From Linum tenue (Eukaryota > Streptophyta > Magnoliopsida > Malpighiales > Linaceae), in contig CAMGYJ010000004.1 of assembly GCA_946122785.1 (NCBI GenBank), forward strand, positions 59,032,679 to 59,096,678: a stretch of 64,000 nt of DNA, read 5' to 3'. The position numbers were made by a program, and so were the translations under genes. The notes beneath the pieces are model-generated. The model ran no database searches. It was not told the origin of the DNA and worked only from the letters and a program-made list of their open reading frames with translations. Below, piece after piece: positions 1 through 12,065 of this stretch. Each line of letters opens with the position of its first letter. The first letter of the stretch is position 1.

Positions 1-418
1 GGGTTAATAAAACAAGCAGAATTTTAAGTTTTTAAGTCAGAAGAGTTGCTCTTTTTTAGAGTTTCTAACTCCCCAGAATCGGTCACTCCAAGAAAGGGAG
101 TAAAAAAGGAAATCTTCAGGATTTCCAGGTGAACAGACCCGTGACGAGATCTGATTTTAAGGAAAATAACTGCATCCTGAAGATTCCCTTCTCCTCAGGT
201 TAATATTTTCAGTAGAGTATCGATTTGAATTAAATTTCCAACTTCATTTTCTACCAATGAACGTTTACATGGTGGACTCTTAAATTTATCAGAACATACT
301 CATGTTGAAGGTTAAAGTTAAAAAGTCAAAGGCAGAAAAGGTACAAGAGAAGCCATTCAAGTCTAAAGTTCTAAACAGGCTGAATATATCTATGAACGAG
401 AAGAAAGCAACAACTCAC
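1..418 (-). other. Intron of the TWD40-2-like gene, running off the window edge
   Basis: This stretch follows a good 5' splice site (CAG then GTGAGT on the minus strand at about 418). No coding segment resembling the next part of the family (the VVRLASFQ region) can be read in it. I take it as intron, with the next exon beyond the left edge. Confidence 0.7.
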
Positions 419-3400
419 CTGCAGCATTGGTGGTCGCAATGCTGTTCTTTCTTGTGCTGAGGTCTGAGGACTTTCTACTGCAATCAGTGCTAGCTCCCCA
501 TGCTCAGCAACTGCCCTAGCTTGTGCCTCTCTCAGTTTCATCTCTTCCTTCATCTTTTTAGTTTCCAAATCAATTGCAGCAACTCCAGCATCCACAAAAA
601 CACACCTGAGGTACAGTCAAATTATTAGAACCTGTTTTACGTGTCTTTCCTGTCACATGTAGCACAATGTAGCATAATAGAAAAAGTATAATGATCTGGA
701 CTGTGCTTCCAGCAAGAGAGCAGTCAACGTAAGCAGTTCAAATCATACTCAATAGTAGTTGGTGTGGCAACAAAAAGCTGCCTCCGATGCCATACACCAC
801 CAGTAGCATAAGGGATTGCGACATCTCCAAGATATCGATATTGGGGTCGCAAGGATGATATTACAATGTATTGTTGGTAAGCAAAAGCACAATACTCCAC
901 AGTTTGGTCCCAGGCAGTCCATTCTGGCTGAGGAAGTAGACCACCGACGGGCTCAAAACTTTCCCAACTGCGCAGTGAATTTGTAATAGTTAGAGAGTAA
1001 GAGTAGTTCTGTTTACAATGAGATATAATTTTGCAGGTGCAAAGCAAAAACAAGTTATTGCAGAAGGACCTCAAAGATCTAGCATTGAGGTAAAGCACTA
1101 ACACTCTTTGCCAGTAAGGTAATAATGACAGGAAAGGAACCTATTTTCACTGTTCAACTATTCTCAAGTTCCAGTGACAGGAAATATATATATAGATCCT
1201 CACCTGTATAACTGGAAATTTTGAGGGGCTGCCTCAGCAGCAGAACGATGTGTTGCATCATCAATTGTTGTGAAGGAACTTCCAAAGCCAGACAATGACA
1301 TTGGCTGAATGGTTGAAATAGCCATTGCTGCACCAGCGCTGACCCTCCGTGATGTCCGATAAGCCACACCTAATAGTGCACCTCCATGCAAACCAATAAC
1401 CTGAAACAGAAGATACTTGAGATAAGAGCATCCTGCTCTAAGCAAGGACAAAAGAGATACCTTAAATATAATTACAATACCCCACATAGAGATGGAAAGC
1501 ATGACAAACTCTGCTTAACTATGTCCCACCATTTTAGAACATTGCACATTAAGAGTTAAAATTGAAAAACAAGCCCTAGGCCTTCATATAAAACTTTATA
1601 ATTTGCATGTGAACGAAAGAAAGAGACACCAATACTAAGGGATCCAGGAAAAGAAGACATTTTTAGTCTCCAGGAGAACTTTACACCCTCAAGACTATTA
1701 TATGATGTCAGGGAATCCCACAATTTACTCATATCCAGTGTGCAGCATATGCTATGCAATGCAACTGCAATAGCAGGAGAAACTTATGCAAAAACAAGCT
1801 TGAAGTCCTTACAGTATGAGAGAGAGAATCAAAGAAGAGTAAACTAGAAGTAGCAAATACAGTGTGTCACTATGAGTTAGATCACATACTGGCTCAGAGC
1901 GACCACCTATGGACCTCATTAATATATTTGATGTCCCATCATCAAGCAAAATCCGAACTTGGACACTAGCAGTAGCGGCAGCACTAGCAGCTGCAGCGGC
2001 AGCCTGAGCAGCAGCCGCAGCTGCTTCCTTTGCCTTCCTTGAGGAACCTCCTTTAGGAATTATAGGAATCCTAGGAGGCACGGCAGATTCCAATATAGCA
2101 AATCTATCACGGCATGTATCCCAAGCCAGAAGCCGTGCACTCCCTGAATCTACAATAGACCAGTCACTGACTTTGTATATAGAGAAGTAGGGAATATCGG
2201 GCCAGACAATCGCAAGATACCTGCAACCAACTTAACTTTTAATATACCTGAACATGTATTCAAGAATATCCAACAAAAGTGAATGATGACTGGGCACGAC
2301 CAAAAGCCATTGGGCCTTGATTAAACATCAAAGAGGTTTAAGCATATCAAGGAAAAACAGTGAGAGCCATGTTCTAGCAGCCTGCTGGCTCCATAAAGTC
2401 TCTTTTAGATGACTCTTTACAGATTAAGGGAGCAAAATATCAGCAAGACATATTGCAGTTTAATAACATACAAAAAGAACTGAGGACATATAGAAGGCAA
2501 CTCACTTTCCAGAACTGCTGACTGAAACAACCGAATATGAATCATGAGGAATAGGTGTGCTAATGTGCTTTTTAATCTGTTTGACATGTAGCGGTTCAGC
2601 ATCTCCCTTGAGCTTTCCAGTATCAGATATAGAGCCATTACTTCCAAGAGATGGATTCGCCGTGTTGGAAAGTTGGAAGTTCAACAGTTTCAATTCCCTT
2701 TCAATTACATAGACAGCAGAATGTTCACGGTTTCCTAGTGGTGTTGGCAGGGGTGCCACTGCTGGCAGAGATTTAGGGTCAAACTCACTGATAATAACAC
2801 CAACATTAGTTCCAGTAGCAACAAGGTGAGGCTGTAGAGGATGTGCAACCATGCAGTACACCTGCCATAAGCAACAGTGTTAACCATGTGATGCATTCAT
2901 CCAGATGAAGATATTAAGAGAAAGAGATACAGTGTATGCATATATATATCAAACAACTGTATGCGTACAAAATATAAGTACTGATGTTAACAATTCAGAT
3001 CCATATATAGATCATTAAGCTCCTGCTCTTATTTTAGTTGCTGCAAATTGTCGATGCTAAACTGTTATGAATATTGATTTCGCTATTTCAATTTGGATCA
3101 GAATTGCGACGCAAGTACAGAAACGTTGTCCTACAGGTGAAAACAGAGTTGAAACATAAAAGCCTAGCTACCAATATCAGCATTGCATCTATTACCCCCC
3201 TTGACAAAGCAGATACGGATGTAAACAGCACTCAACACTATTAATAATAAAAGAAACCATAGTCATTATTCCCTTCATTGATGAGTCAAAGTACACACAG
3301 CAATTCTGAGGTTCTGGAAGTAAGAACGAGTAAGAGGAAGGACAAAGCAACTACTCATTTTCCCTTGCTTGATAATCAAACTGGTAAACTTTAAATTGGA

Positions 3401-5976
3401 AGCATTTAGATGTCCTGATAACTGAATGTTGGAGTCCTTATAATTTCATACACATAGAAGCTTGAGAGACAGTTCTGTACCCTGAGTTTCTTGCTTCCTA
3501 TTGTATACTGTGGTGGGATGAGGGAAGACAGCTCACACAATGGCCTAGTGAGCGCTGAATAAGTTGGATGTTCAATCGCCCTGTAAAAATAAATATGCAA
3601 TGTTTATATTGCTTAAAATCACTAACTTTTTGCTGGCACCAACGTTGATACTGATGTGTAAGAGACAGATTAAGCACACCATATATGGGAATCCTTGACA
3701 CAAGTTAAAATGTCAAGGTTTGGAGCTCGCGGATGGCACCAAGATGCAACACTGTGACAAGACATTTTCGGAACAGGTTTGATACGCCGCAACTCCTGCA
3801 TTTGTGCAAAAGAAGACAAGATAAAGGGAATCAACAAGATGAATAAAGATTGTGCAAAGCAAATTTGTGTCTGCACAGCACCTTGAAAGACATTGTGTCC
3901 CATATAGCTAATGTCTTATCAGCACCAATTGTAATAAGTTGTGGAGCACCTCCAATTACTCTAGAAAGCTCAACAGCTACAACCCCGCCGTCATGTGCCT
4001 TTGGCAAGATTAAACAAGTGTAAGAATACCCGTCTGGCTTGTACAAAGAACACAATTGAATTTAGCACAATAAGAATGTACACGAATTAAATACTTCAAG
4101 CAGAACATGCTTATATTATATCCAATCAAAAAATTAAAAAGGTACATAAACATGAAATCCTACATCATTTTCTGGGGGTACCTTCACAAACAATATCGAA
4201 TCTTGAACAATACCCTTAAATCCAAGAAGGTTATGCATTCTTGTTTGAACCACAAGCTACAGATGAGATTCCGGAACTAGAATGATAAGACAAGGAAGAG
4301 GAAGCTACCCACCTTTAAACTTAGCTTGGGCACAAGCTCCCTTGAATCATGAACGTGGTCAGCACTCCAAAGTACAAGTAGACCATCACTACCACCCGAA
4401 ACAAGTAGCGCCTAGTCAAATTAATTGCAATCATGGGTAAATAATTCCGAGTTATAGATCAATATGAGCTCATATGAGAGCACAGATGTGAAGCATACAG
4501 GATACATTCTTTAGTGCTAAGCATGATTCCAAATATATGTCAAAATGAATGCAGCATTGGAATGAAAGAAGTACCTCACCGGAGGAAGCCATGAAGGTCA
4601 TTAAGCAAGCTATGGCACCTTTATGACCTCCCGTGTATCTACGTACAAGCTGCAACAAACAATTATCGATTACTGAAAGCAGCATGTATTTGCAACACGA
4701 AAAGCAATTATATCTTCTGTCCTTCCTTATTTCTGGGTTCAAGAAGCCACAAACCTTCCACGAGATCATCGAAAGAACTCTAATAACACCATCTGATCCA
4801 CCAAAAGCAACCAGAGGACCTTCACCAGCAGTGGATCTACAGAGGAACTCCATACTGTAGAGGGGGGAAAGACAGCATTACTGAAAGAAAGCCTAGCAGC
4901 TGATTACACATTCACAAATCACAATCAAGCAAAAAGTTTATAAAAGCGAAAATCGGAAAGGGCATTCGTACTAAAGGAGAACCATATATTTATCATGTTG
5001 CATATACTTCAAGCACGAGAAGAATATGTTTCACTTTTTTCATTGAGACAGCACAAACCCTATTTGACTTTGGAAACTACATTATATGCTAATTGGAGCA
5101 AACGCGCAGGCTCTGGGAGCATAAGCGCAAATAAATGAAATAACAAAGAAAGCCAAAGGACTTTCTGTACTACGAGTTACCAGAGAAGTGATCGATTGTC
5201 GAGCTCTTGCTTGGGTACATCACGGCCACGCATAGTCACCAAATCCAAAAATATTGCTTTATTTTCACAACAGATGACGAGAAAATGCCTCCCTTTGGTT
5301 GAAGGAGCCGGGGAAGTGAATGTAGAAGTGACATTATTGACAGCGGAAGGAGCCTCCGCAGCTGCACCTCGGTTTCTCCATAATTGCCAAAACCGTACAT
5401 CATCATCATAAAAATTCACCTGCTTAACACTTTTCCAAAAGAACAGAAACAAAACCTTCATCAAACATGAGATTAAGTAAACTACAAAGAATGAGCAATT
5501 AGCAAACACGGTTGTTTAGGCATTGATCTAGTTACCTGCCACCTCTCATGGCTTCAGTAGGTTTCCCTCGGGGCTCTGTCAAATCAAAGCACATTACTTC
5601 CTAGCTCATGGAGTTACAATTACGCACACCTAAATTCAAAATTCACATTGGGCATAACTCACCGGATTCGCCCTCGGCGAGCTTCTCCAACTTGGCGCCG
5701 ACCAAACGCCTCTCGTCAACACCACCGGCTTTGAGCTCATAAATAATCTGAAATGCGAAATCGCCGGCGATATTGCTCGGGTCAAAAGAAGGGCAAGGAC
5801 AAGTGAGGAGAACGATGCATATTGAAATTGTTGAGAGGCGATACCTGGCGGTGCTCCCAATTCCAGACGGAGACGCGATCGGTAGCGTCGGCGGTTACAA
5901 GCCATGGATGCGTGGGATGCAATTGAATCTTCAAGATCTTGTCGTGGTTCGGCCTGAATGCTTTCAGCCGCAACAT
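419..5976 (-). CDS. TWD40-2: TWD40-2-like WD40 protein of the TPLATE complex, N-terminal 801 residues (partial)
   Basis: Fifteen exons read on the minus strand: 5845-5976, 5663-5747, 5536-5575, 5181-5429, 4755-4854, 4575-4649, 4313-4411, 3892-3998, 3680-3795, 3481-3590, 2506-2861, 1890-2220, 1204-1400, 749-967, 419-605. All junctions are GT-AG, every phase joins, and the total is 2,403 nt (801 codons). The protein opens MLRLKAFRPNHDKILKIQLH, the conserved TWD40-2 start. WD repeats show in residues ~15-45, ~180-205, ~215-255 and ~260-295 (each with an SVWNW/AIWDT-like end). An Ala-rich stretch lies at ~553-573, followed by the conserved VQVRILLDDG block. In Arabidopsis this protein (At5g24710, about 1,380 residues) is a subunit of the TPLATE complex, which drives clathrin-mediated endocytosis at the plasma membrane. 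About 580 C-terminal residues lie outside the window. The gene looks intact and functional; identity is by remembered family sequence. Confidence 0.93.
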
Positions 5977-6188
5977 CTTCTTTCTCTTCTTCTACTGCTC
6001 CTTTCGATCCGGAGGCAAGGCCGGCGGCCTCCTGGTTTGTTGAGCTCCGATCTAGGAGCAGAGGGCATAGAAATGATTCGATTGTGTTCAGTAGGAGGGA
6101 AAGAGTGTGCTTGGGAAATGAAATACGAGATTAACGGTAGAGAGAGAGATTGCGAAGCTCAAATTCCCGAATCTACAAATTTCGTTAT
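5977..6188 (-). promoter_or_regulatory. 5' UTR and proximal promoter of the TWD40-2-like gene
   Basis: This is the space between the start codon and the Mutator-like insertion. It contains a CT/GA-rich leader (GAGAGAGAG tract near 6140), usual in plant 5' UTRs. No clear TATA box was identified. An inserted element at 6198-6793 now replaces or displaces the more distal promoter. Confidence 0.5.
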
Positions 6189-6197
6189 TTTTCTCAC

Positions 6198-6793
6198 GGG
6201 CATCGCTATTCGTCGCCCTAAATTTTCTTATTTGTCGCCCTAATTAAATAACATTTACTTTAATGCCCTTATTTCAAACATAGCTCGCCAAATCCAAAAG
6301 CTGATATTGTCAACACCAACATACCTAAACTCGAGATCACTCTTTCAGGAATAGGACTCTTGTTCTTAGCATGCTTGTCCTTAGGTTCTGAACTTTGTCT
6401 AACCCATTTGATTTTCACATCTTAACTGATGCAAAATATATATAATAAAAGAGAATAATTGGATAAACCCTATATATCTATTCATCATCCTCATTAACTT
6501 GCTTTCTGCAATTTTTTTCTCCGAAGAGGACCTCCTCGTTAAGTTGCTTCTTCTTCCTCCTTTCCTCTGGCGCCTGCAGCAGATTCTGGTTGGGGCAGGA
6601 GCATGGGAGGGGAGGTGATGACTGATGAGGCGACGGTTCTTTTCATGAGTGAGAGCGGCGGATATGGGTTGGGGCGAGGAAGAGATTATTTGGTTAGGGT
6701 TAGAATTGAAATTGGGTTGAAGGGTAAATTTGTCAATTTATTGCATTTTAGGGCGATAAAATTTGAATTTTAGGGCGACGAATAGCGATTCAG
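6198..6793. mobile_element. Mutator-like MITE (9-bp TSD TTTTCTCAC)
   Basis: The 9-bp repeat TTTTCTCAC flanks the element at 6189-6197 and 6794-6802. Terminal inverted repeats share CGCTATTCGTCGCCCTAAA. A 9-bp target duplication is the Mutator signature. The interior lacks a transposase. Its middle (about 6,520-6,710) is GC-richer than the ends and may be captured host sequence; on the minus strand it holds only a 33-codon ATG frame. The insertion is recent enough that both 9-bp copies are identical. Confidence 0.85.
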
Positions 6794-6880
6794 TTTTCTC
6801 ACCGCTGGTTTTTCTGTTCCACTCGAAAAATGTTTGTTTGAATCTCGAACTCATTTATTAATGAGTTTTAACATTGTGGC

Positions 6881-7434
6881 TAATGATGTCAATTTTGTCC
6901 ATACCTATGGGTATTTTACTATTCAACCCAATTGGGTTGGGTATGAAATCCAAATATATGGATATGGGTAAAGTTTGATGGGTTTGTACCCATACCCATT
7001 TACTTTGGGTTGGGTTGGGCTTATAACAAATGGATTTGGGTTTGTACCCATGCCCAAATACAAATTACAGTTTGGTACCTAAACTTAATAGATATGCATA
7101 TTTAGTACCTAAATTTAATTTTTTTGCATATAAGTCCTCAAAATATTGATGGAAAATTACGTTTTGGTACCTAAATTTTTTTGGTCTTACATTTTGGTAC
7201 CTAAATTTTTCAAGTTTTACAAATAAGTCCAATTTTTGCATGTGTAGTTAAAACACCCTCAAGTAAATGGATATCCATATCCAACCCATACCCATTTAGA
7301 TAATATCAATATCTAACCCAAACCCATATACAAACCCCAAACCCATACACACATCACCCAAACTCTACCCATAATAAATGGGTCTACTTAGGTTTGGGCA
7401 AAATTACCCATGGGTGGGTAAATTGCCATCCCTA
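6881..7434. mobile_element. Non-autonomous hAT element (8-bp TSD ATTGTGGC)
   Basis: Identical 8-bp duplications ATTGTGGC lie at 6873-6880 and 7435-7442. The ends read TAATGATGTCAATTTTG and, inverted, TAGGGATGGCAATTTACC. The subterminal parts are rich in GGGT/ACCC motifs typical of plant hAT MITEs. The central ~7,065-7,245 segment repeats TTTGGTACCTAAA-type phrases and resembles 32,490-32,665. No transposase is present. Confidence 0.85.
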
Positions 7435-7563
7435 ATTGTGGCTAATCAGCCGACATGACTACTGACTTATAAATAAATTGATCTATATTTTATAAGTTGA
7501 CTTCATCATAAATTTTTTTATGAATTAACTACTTGATAATTCATAAGTTTGTTAAACTGTATA

Positions 7564-8697
7564 TTTTTTTTTTACAAAGGGCATTGAATTTTCATTACTT
7601 GTAGCAAAAACCATAGTTTACAAGAGGGGAGCAACGACATCAAGAATCTGAATCCATTATAAGGGCAACTGATTTTTTGCACGTGACCTAGCAACCCAGT
7701 TTGCTTTGGAATTACACTTCTTGTTGATGTGATTGATCTTGATCATTGGGTGAGCTTCAATGGTCTTCTTGATGGTGCCAAGCCACGCTGCTGCACGCCA
7801 CGGCCATGACTAGGGTGGCCCTAAAGCGCTTGGATCAAGACAAGGCAATCAGAACGAACAAGGCATGGCTTGTGGAGGTCGACAGCCAAGAGGGATCCCT
7901 CAAGTAGGGATGGCAATGGGTCGGGTTGGGTCAGGTTTTGCCAAACCCAAACTCATGGGTTTGTCTTTGAAAAAAACCCGGGGTAAAACCCACTGGGTTT
8001 GAAAAACTCAAACCCAACCCAACCCGTTGGGTATCCGCGGGTTCATGGATACCCACGGGTTTTGTCATAAAAAATTTACAATTATAAGTTCTTATCAAAA
8101 TCAAAGTCAAATATCAATCTCTCAATACAAAATTATCCATATATAAAACACCATTCTAGAAAATTCAAGCAAATCACAAATTAACTATACAAATTGTTTA
8201 ACACCAATCTAGAAAACTTAAGAAAATTGAAGCAAATCACAAATTATCCATAAATAACATGTTTAATTGAAAACTTCTTCCCTTCAATTAAGTTTCTTTA
8301 CTCTCCACTCCATAACATCAACTTAATTCTACACAATTAAAAAGAAAAAATTAGACATGTCTCCACAAATATAAATAAGATTAGTTGTTTAGAATATTAA
8401 ATATACCAAAAAAATAATTATATGAGTGGGCGGGTACCCACGGGCCGGGTTTACCTAAACCCAAACCCAACCCAACCCGGTGAATAGTGAACGGGTTTAA
8501 ACCCAAATCCGGCCCAAAACCCGTCAACACGGATTTTACCCGCGTTGACCGGGTTGGGTATGGGTTCGGATTTTGTTGCCATCCCTACCCTCAAGTAACG
8601 CTTTAGCTTCTGCTTCAAGTGGAGAAAAACAGTGCAGGGGCTAAGCTTTCCCATCACACACTTGACCATGGTTGTTCGTCGGATGTTTTTACTCTTA
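7564..8697 (-). mobile_element. Degenerate LINE 3' end with RNase H remnant (minus strand)
   Basis: Read on the minus strand, a broken RNase H domain is visible: PLEAEAKALLEGS near 8,630-8,590, RSDCLVLIQAL near 7,850, then KANWVARSRA near 7,700. The last is the usual plant LINE RNase H C-terminus. The poly(A) tail appears as a T run at about 7,564-7,573. The reading frame is broken by stops and shifts, and the copy is split by the hAT element at 7905-8587. It is a dead, 5'-truncated copy. Confidence 0.75.
7905..8587. mobile_element. Non-autonomous hAT element inside the LINE remnant (TSD CCCTCAAG)
   Basis: The 8-bp duplication CCCTCAAG lies at 7897-7904 and 8588-8595. The ends are TAGGGATGGCAATGGG and, inverted, TAGGGATGGCAACAAA. 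The outer thirds are GGGTTTGGG/CCCAAACCC-rich and the centre is AT-rich without coding potential. Removing it joins the two LINE RNase H segments, so it inserted after the LINE did. Confidence 0.9.
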
Positions 8698-8698
8698 G

Positions 8699-9010
8699 TT
8701 AATTTGGCTTTGTCGCCTGTTGTGTGAGATGGGTGTTTCATGTTCCTTTCCTTTGGAGCTATTTGTGGACAATACGAGCGTGATCCAGATTGCCACCAAC
8801 CTGGTGCTTAATGACCATACGAAGCATATTGAGCTACATGTGCATTATTTTCGAGACTTTGTGTGTGATGGGACTCTTCAGTTACACTATCTCCGAGTTG
8901 ATGATAAGATGGCGGATCTCTTCACCAAGTCCTTCACTAAAGCTCGTCATTGGTACTTGTCTAGCAAATTGATGTTTCGTCACTTGCATCATTTTGAGGG
9001 AGGCTGTTAA
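8699..9010 (+). pseudogene. Ty1/copia RNase H C-terminal fragment
   Basis: The frame LIGLCRLLCEMGVS continues into FVDNTSVIQIATNLV, HTKHIELHVHYFRDFVCDGT and DDKMADLFTKSFTKARH. This is the standard C-terminal RNase H part of copia polyproteins. It ends in a normal stop (TAA, within 9,006-9,010) just where an LTR seems to begin. The rest of the polyprotein, gag and the 5' LTR are absent, so it is a truncated remnant. Confidence 0.85.
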
Positions 9011-9309
9011 GCCATGTATGTCGATTTGTATGTAGTAGTATGTGTTTGTAGTGGATTGTAGCTGATGTGGGGGTTAAGCTCATTTCTTAGTGGGTTGGTT
9101 TCAGGCCATGCATCTCATGCATGAGGCTAAGTGGAACCGTTCTAGGGTTTGGGGTTTTATGAGTTGGGTGTGTGTAATTGGCTAGAGACTATGCAGACCT
9201 AGTGGATTTTCAGTCTTAGAGAGTTCTAGCTCTCCCGTGGATTCGTCCTAGCATTCCAAGGATATCATGTTAAAACGGTTTGTGTTCTTTAAATTTTTGT
9301 AAGTTAACA
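9005..9309 (+). repeat. Probable 3' LTR of the truncated copia element
   Basis: The segment begins TGTTAAG right after a purine-rich tract (GAGGGAGG) and ends TTAACA, giving matched TGTTAA/TTAACA termini at about 305 bp. No second LTR is left in the window to compare with, so the right boundary is an inference. Confidence 0.55.
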
Positions 9310-10544
9310 GAAGATGTTAAGGCCCAGCTGCTGGAAGTAAAAAAATGACGATTGGAGCTCAACCCCCTAATTCTCGTATCCAGGTAGATGAGGGAAAGCC
9401 ATAATGGTGTGAAATTTAGTCCACCTAAAACTCTAAAATGACTCCTCGGACGCCTTTTTTTAAAAGGTTCCACATCAGCCCAGAATAGTGCGAATATGCC
9501 CTACTTGGAGGCTAAGGTGGATATAAGCTAGAGGGATTAGGCCGTAAGGGTTTCACTCCTACTATCTCTCTCATAAAGCCTTATAGAAGAGGCAATACAT
9601 GTACCCTCTCGGCTAGCATTCGAGATAGAAGTCATGTATAGGGTTACTTTGTTGGTAAATCAACTAACCAGTCCATAAACGATGAGAAAACTCTAGGGAA
9701 GAACGACGACAGAAATGGTGACATAGGCACCATTTTCCTATTATGGCTGTCCTTTTCGTATTTTGTTTGAGTCCTTCTTATTATGTTTATTGTAGTTTGA
9801 TGTCTACAATTGGACAGATGTGAGAGGAATGAAGCTCTTATGTACTTTTGCATCAAATGCAATACACGTTTTGAAAGCAACCTTTATACATAATAGACAT
9901 ATGCAAATTGTACTGTTGGCTGACCCACGTGTCTCTCTAGCACGGAACCCACGAACAGGTCTTCATAGGGAGGATGGCAGGACATCGAAGCATAGTGGAT
10001 GTAAGATCCATTTTGGACTCATTCAATCACATATGTTACAATTATCAAATCGAAGCGAGTTTACAGAAACTCTAGGAGAAACTTGCCTATGTAATGCATT
10101 TCCTTTATGTTTTCCCTCGTCTAATAATTTAATTTAGCGTTACTTTTCCTTTTGATTTTCAACATAAACTAAGAGGAACCTTAACCCCTGAGGCACCTTA
10201 CTCTCTACAATTCGTTTTAAAACCCAAAAGTAGATCCCTTATTGACTAACTAAAGAGTTGTGAAAGGCCTGGAGAAAATACGATCATGATTACCAACAAG
10301 ATAAATTTGACTCCTATTATACAACAAATCACCTTCCATATCGAAAAGTGCTCCTCTAGGAAGGACTAAGAGAGTGGGTCTCATGTTGAAAAGGTACAAA
10401 AAAGGAGACATTTGTCGTTCAGTAGTTGAGTTGTTTCATATGTGAGTGAAAAAAATGATTAGATGTAATCTTTGGTTGTGTGATACTAGGGAGATTACAG
10501 ACCTTAGAGAGAAAGAAATCAGTTGTGAAAGGCATGTGATTATG
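9310..10544. other. Unassigned intergenic, probably old transposon sequence
   Basis: No convincing gene. A TGTTAAGGCCCAGC phrase at about 9,315 and a GGATATAAG box near 9,520 give an LTR-like look. I found no matching second copy and no recognisable protein. Confidence 0.35.
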
Positions 10545-10730
10545 TCCCCCATGGTTCAGAGATATCGAATTTTCATGGATAACCGTGGATATTCAAAATC
10601 TGATTGGGTACAAGTATGATTTTGATATTATGATTGTTGCATGGGTATGGGTAATGGTAAAATTCAAACTATTTTGGTTAGGCTAATAGATATACACTAT
10701 GTGCTTCAGAACCGATCTGTTGTCATCCCT
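10545..10730 (+). mobile_element. hAT 3'-end remnant related to the 47,487-48,605 pair
   Basis: Phrases such as CATGGATAACCGTGGATATTC, GTATGATTTTGAT, GCATGGGTATGGGTAA and the ending GTCATCCCTA match, in order, the right-hand part of the element at 47,487-48,039. The left part is missing. Confidence 0.55.
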
Positions 10731-11399
10731 AGTTGGGTGTAATAGACTCGCCTCCTGACCTAGGAAGGTCAACTTGGCCACTTCCATCAAGACCCAATCG
10801 TTAATCGGTCCCTATGAACAATGTCTAGTGGATCGTGTCTTGACCGCATTTCATATGATAGGTCGATAAATGATTCCTACCCGACCTTTTCAATTAGTAC
10901 ATGAGCGGGTCCAACTAGGGATGACAAACAGATGGGCTGGGGGCGGGTATGAGATACCTGCACCAAGCACGAGTCAGGTAAGTAATATTCACACGGGTAC
11001 AGACATATCGACCCATTCTTACATGTTATTTGAAGAAACTAAACCAAAAAATTAATTCTTTTATGATAAAACAAAGCAACAACACTTTATGAATGAAAAT
11101 AATGGGGTTAATTGCATGGTTGGTCACTGAGATTATAAAAAACGTTCACGTTTGGTCACTGGAAATATTTAAATCCAATCTTGGTCACTCAAATTATTTA
11201 AATGGTTCAAGTTTGGTCACTCTCCGTCCATTTCCGTTAACTCTACCTTACGTGGCAGTCAACTTTCATAGTTGACCGTTAAATATGTGACATGGCAATT
11301 AAAAAATTATTAAAAATAAAAAAATAATCTTTTACATTTCCACCTCATTATTACATTAATTAAAAAACAAAAAATATATATATTTTGTCCACTGATAGA

Positions 11400-12065
11400 A
11401 CGAAGAAAAAATATATATTTGTCCACAACGCCGACTTCACCATCTGCACGTTCCGCAGTGGCAGCACGACGATGATAACGTCACGCCCACTGCAAATCCC
11501 GGCCCATCTCCGCGGTGATTTCGCCGGAGCATCCGTCGTCGGCAGGGACGAGATCGGCGGCTGGTGGCTGATGAGCAATTCGGCCGGCGAGATCTTCTGC
11601 TGCTTCAATCCCCTGCTCGAGCTGCCCAACGTCATCGAGCTGCCTAGAAATAAGAAGAAGAAGAGGCTGAGGCCGACAAGAGCGGCGTTCTCCGCCCCTC
11701 CGACGGATCCCGATTGGATGGTCCTGGTGGTCCACGGCGGCGAGGGTTGTCACACCAGTTTCAGCACGCTCCTCCGCCGCGAGGGTTGGTGGACGAATTA
11801 CGAGATCGAGTTTGTGAAAGGGAGGATCTGCGCGGGGATTGGGTGCAGGGGTGGGAAATTTTGGTGCTTGTTCGATACAGGGGAAGTTTTGATCTTCGAA
11901 ATTGACGGCTGCGACGATGGATTGTGGAGGAGGAGGACGGTGATTATGATGGGAGCGGCGCGGCCGCTGACGGCGGAGCGATTCCGTGGGATCAATTACC
12001 TGTGTACGGCGGTGAAATTGGATGGAGGTTGCGCCGGCGTCGTTGGAGGAAGGGGTCGGCTTTAG
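11400..12065 (+). pseudogene. Captured DUF295/KIB1-type gene fragment inside the Pack-MULE
   Basis: An open frame of about 220 codons runs through IGGWWLMSNSAGEIFCCFNP, LPNVIELP, FSAPPTDPDWMVLVVHGG, GGKFWCLFDTGEVLIFEID. The order GWWLM, FxNPLxELPNxIELP, DPDWMVLVV, GKFWCLFDTGEVLIFEID is that of the DUF295 (F-box-associated / KIB1-4 beta-propeller) family. No ATG starts the frame at the arm boundary and no F-box is present, so this is an internal fragment. The family call is from motif pattern only. Confidence 0.55.
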
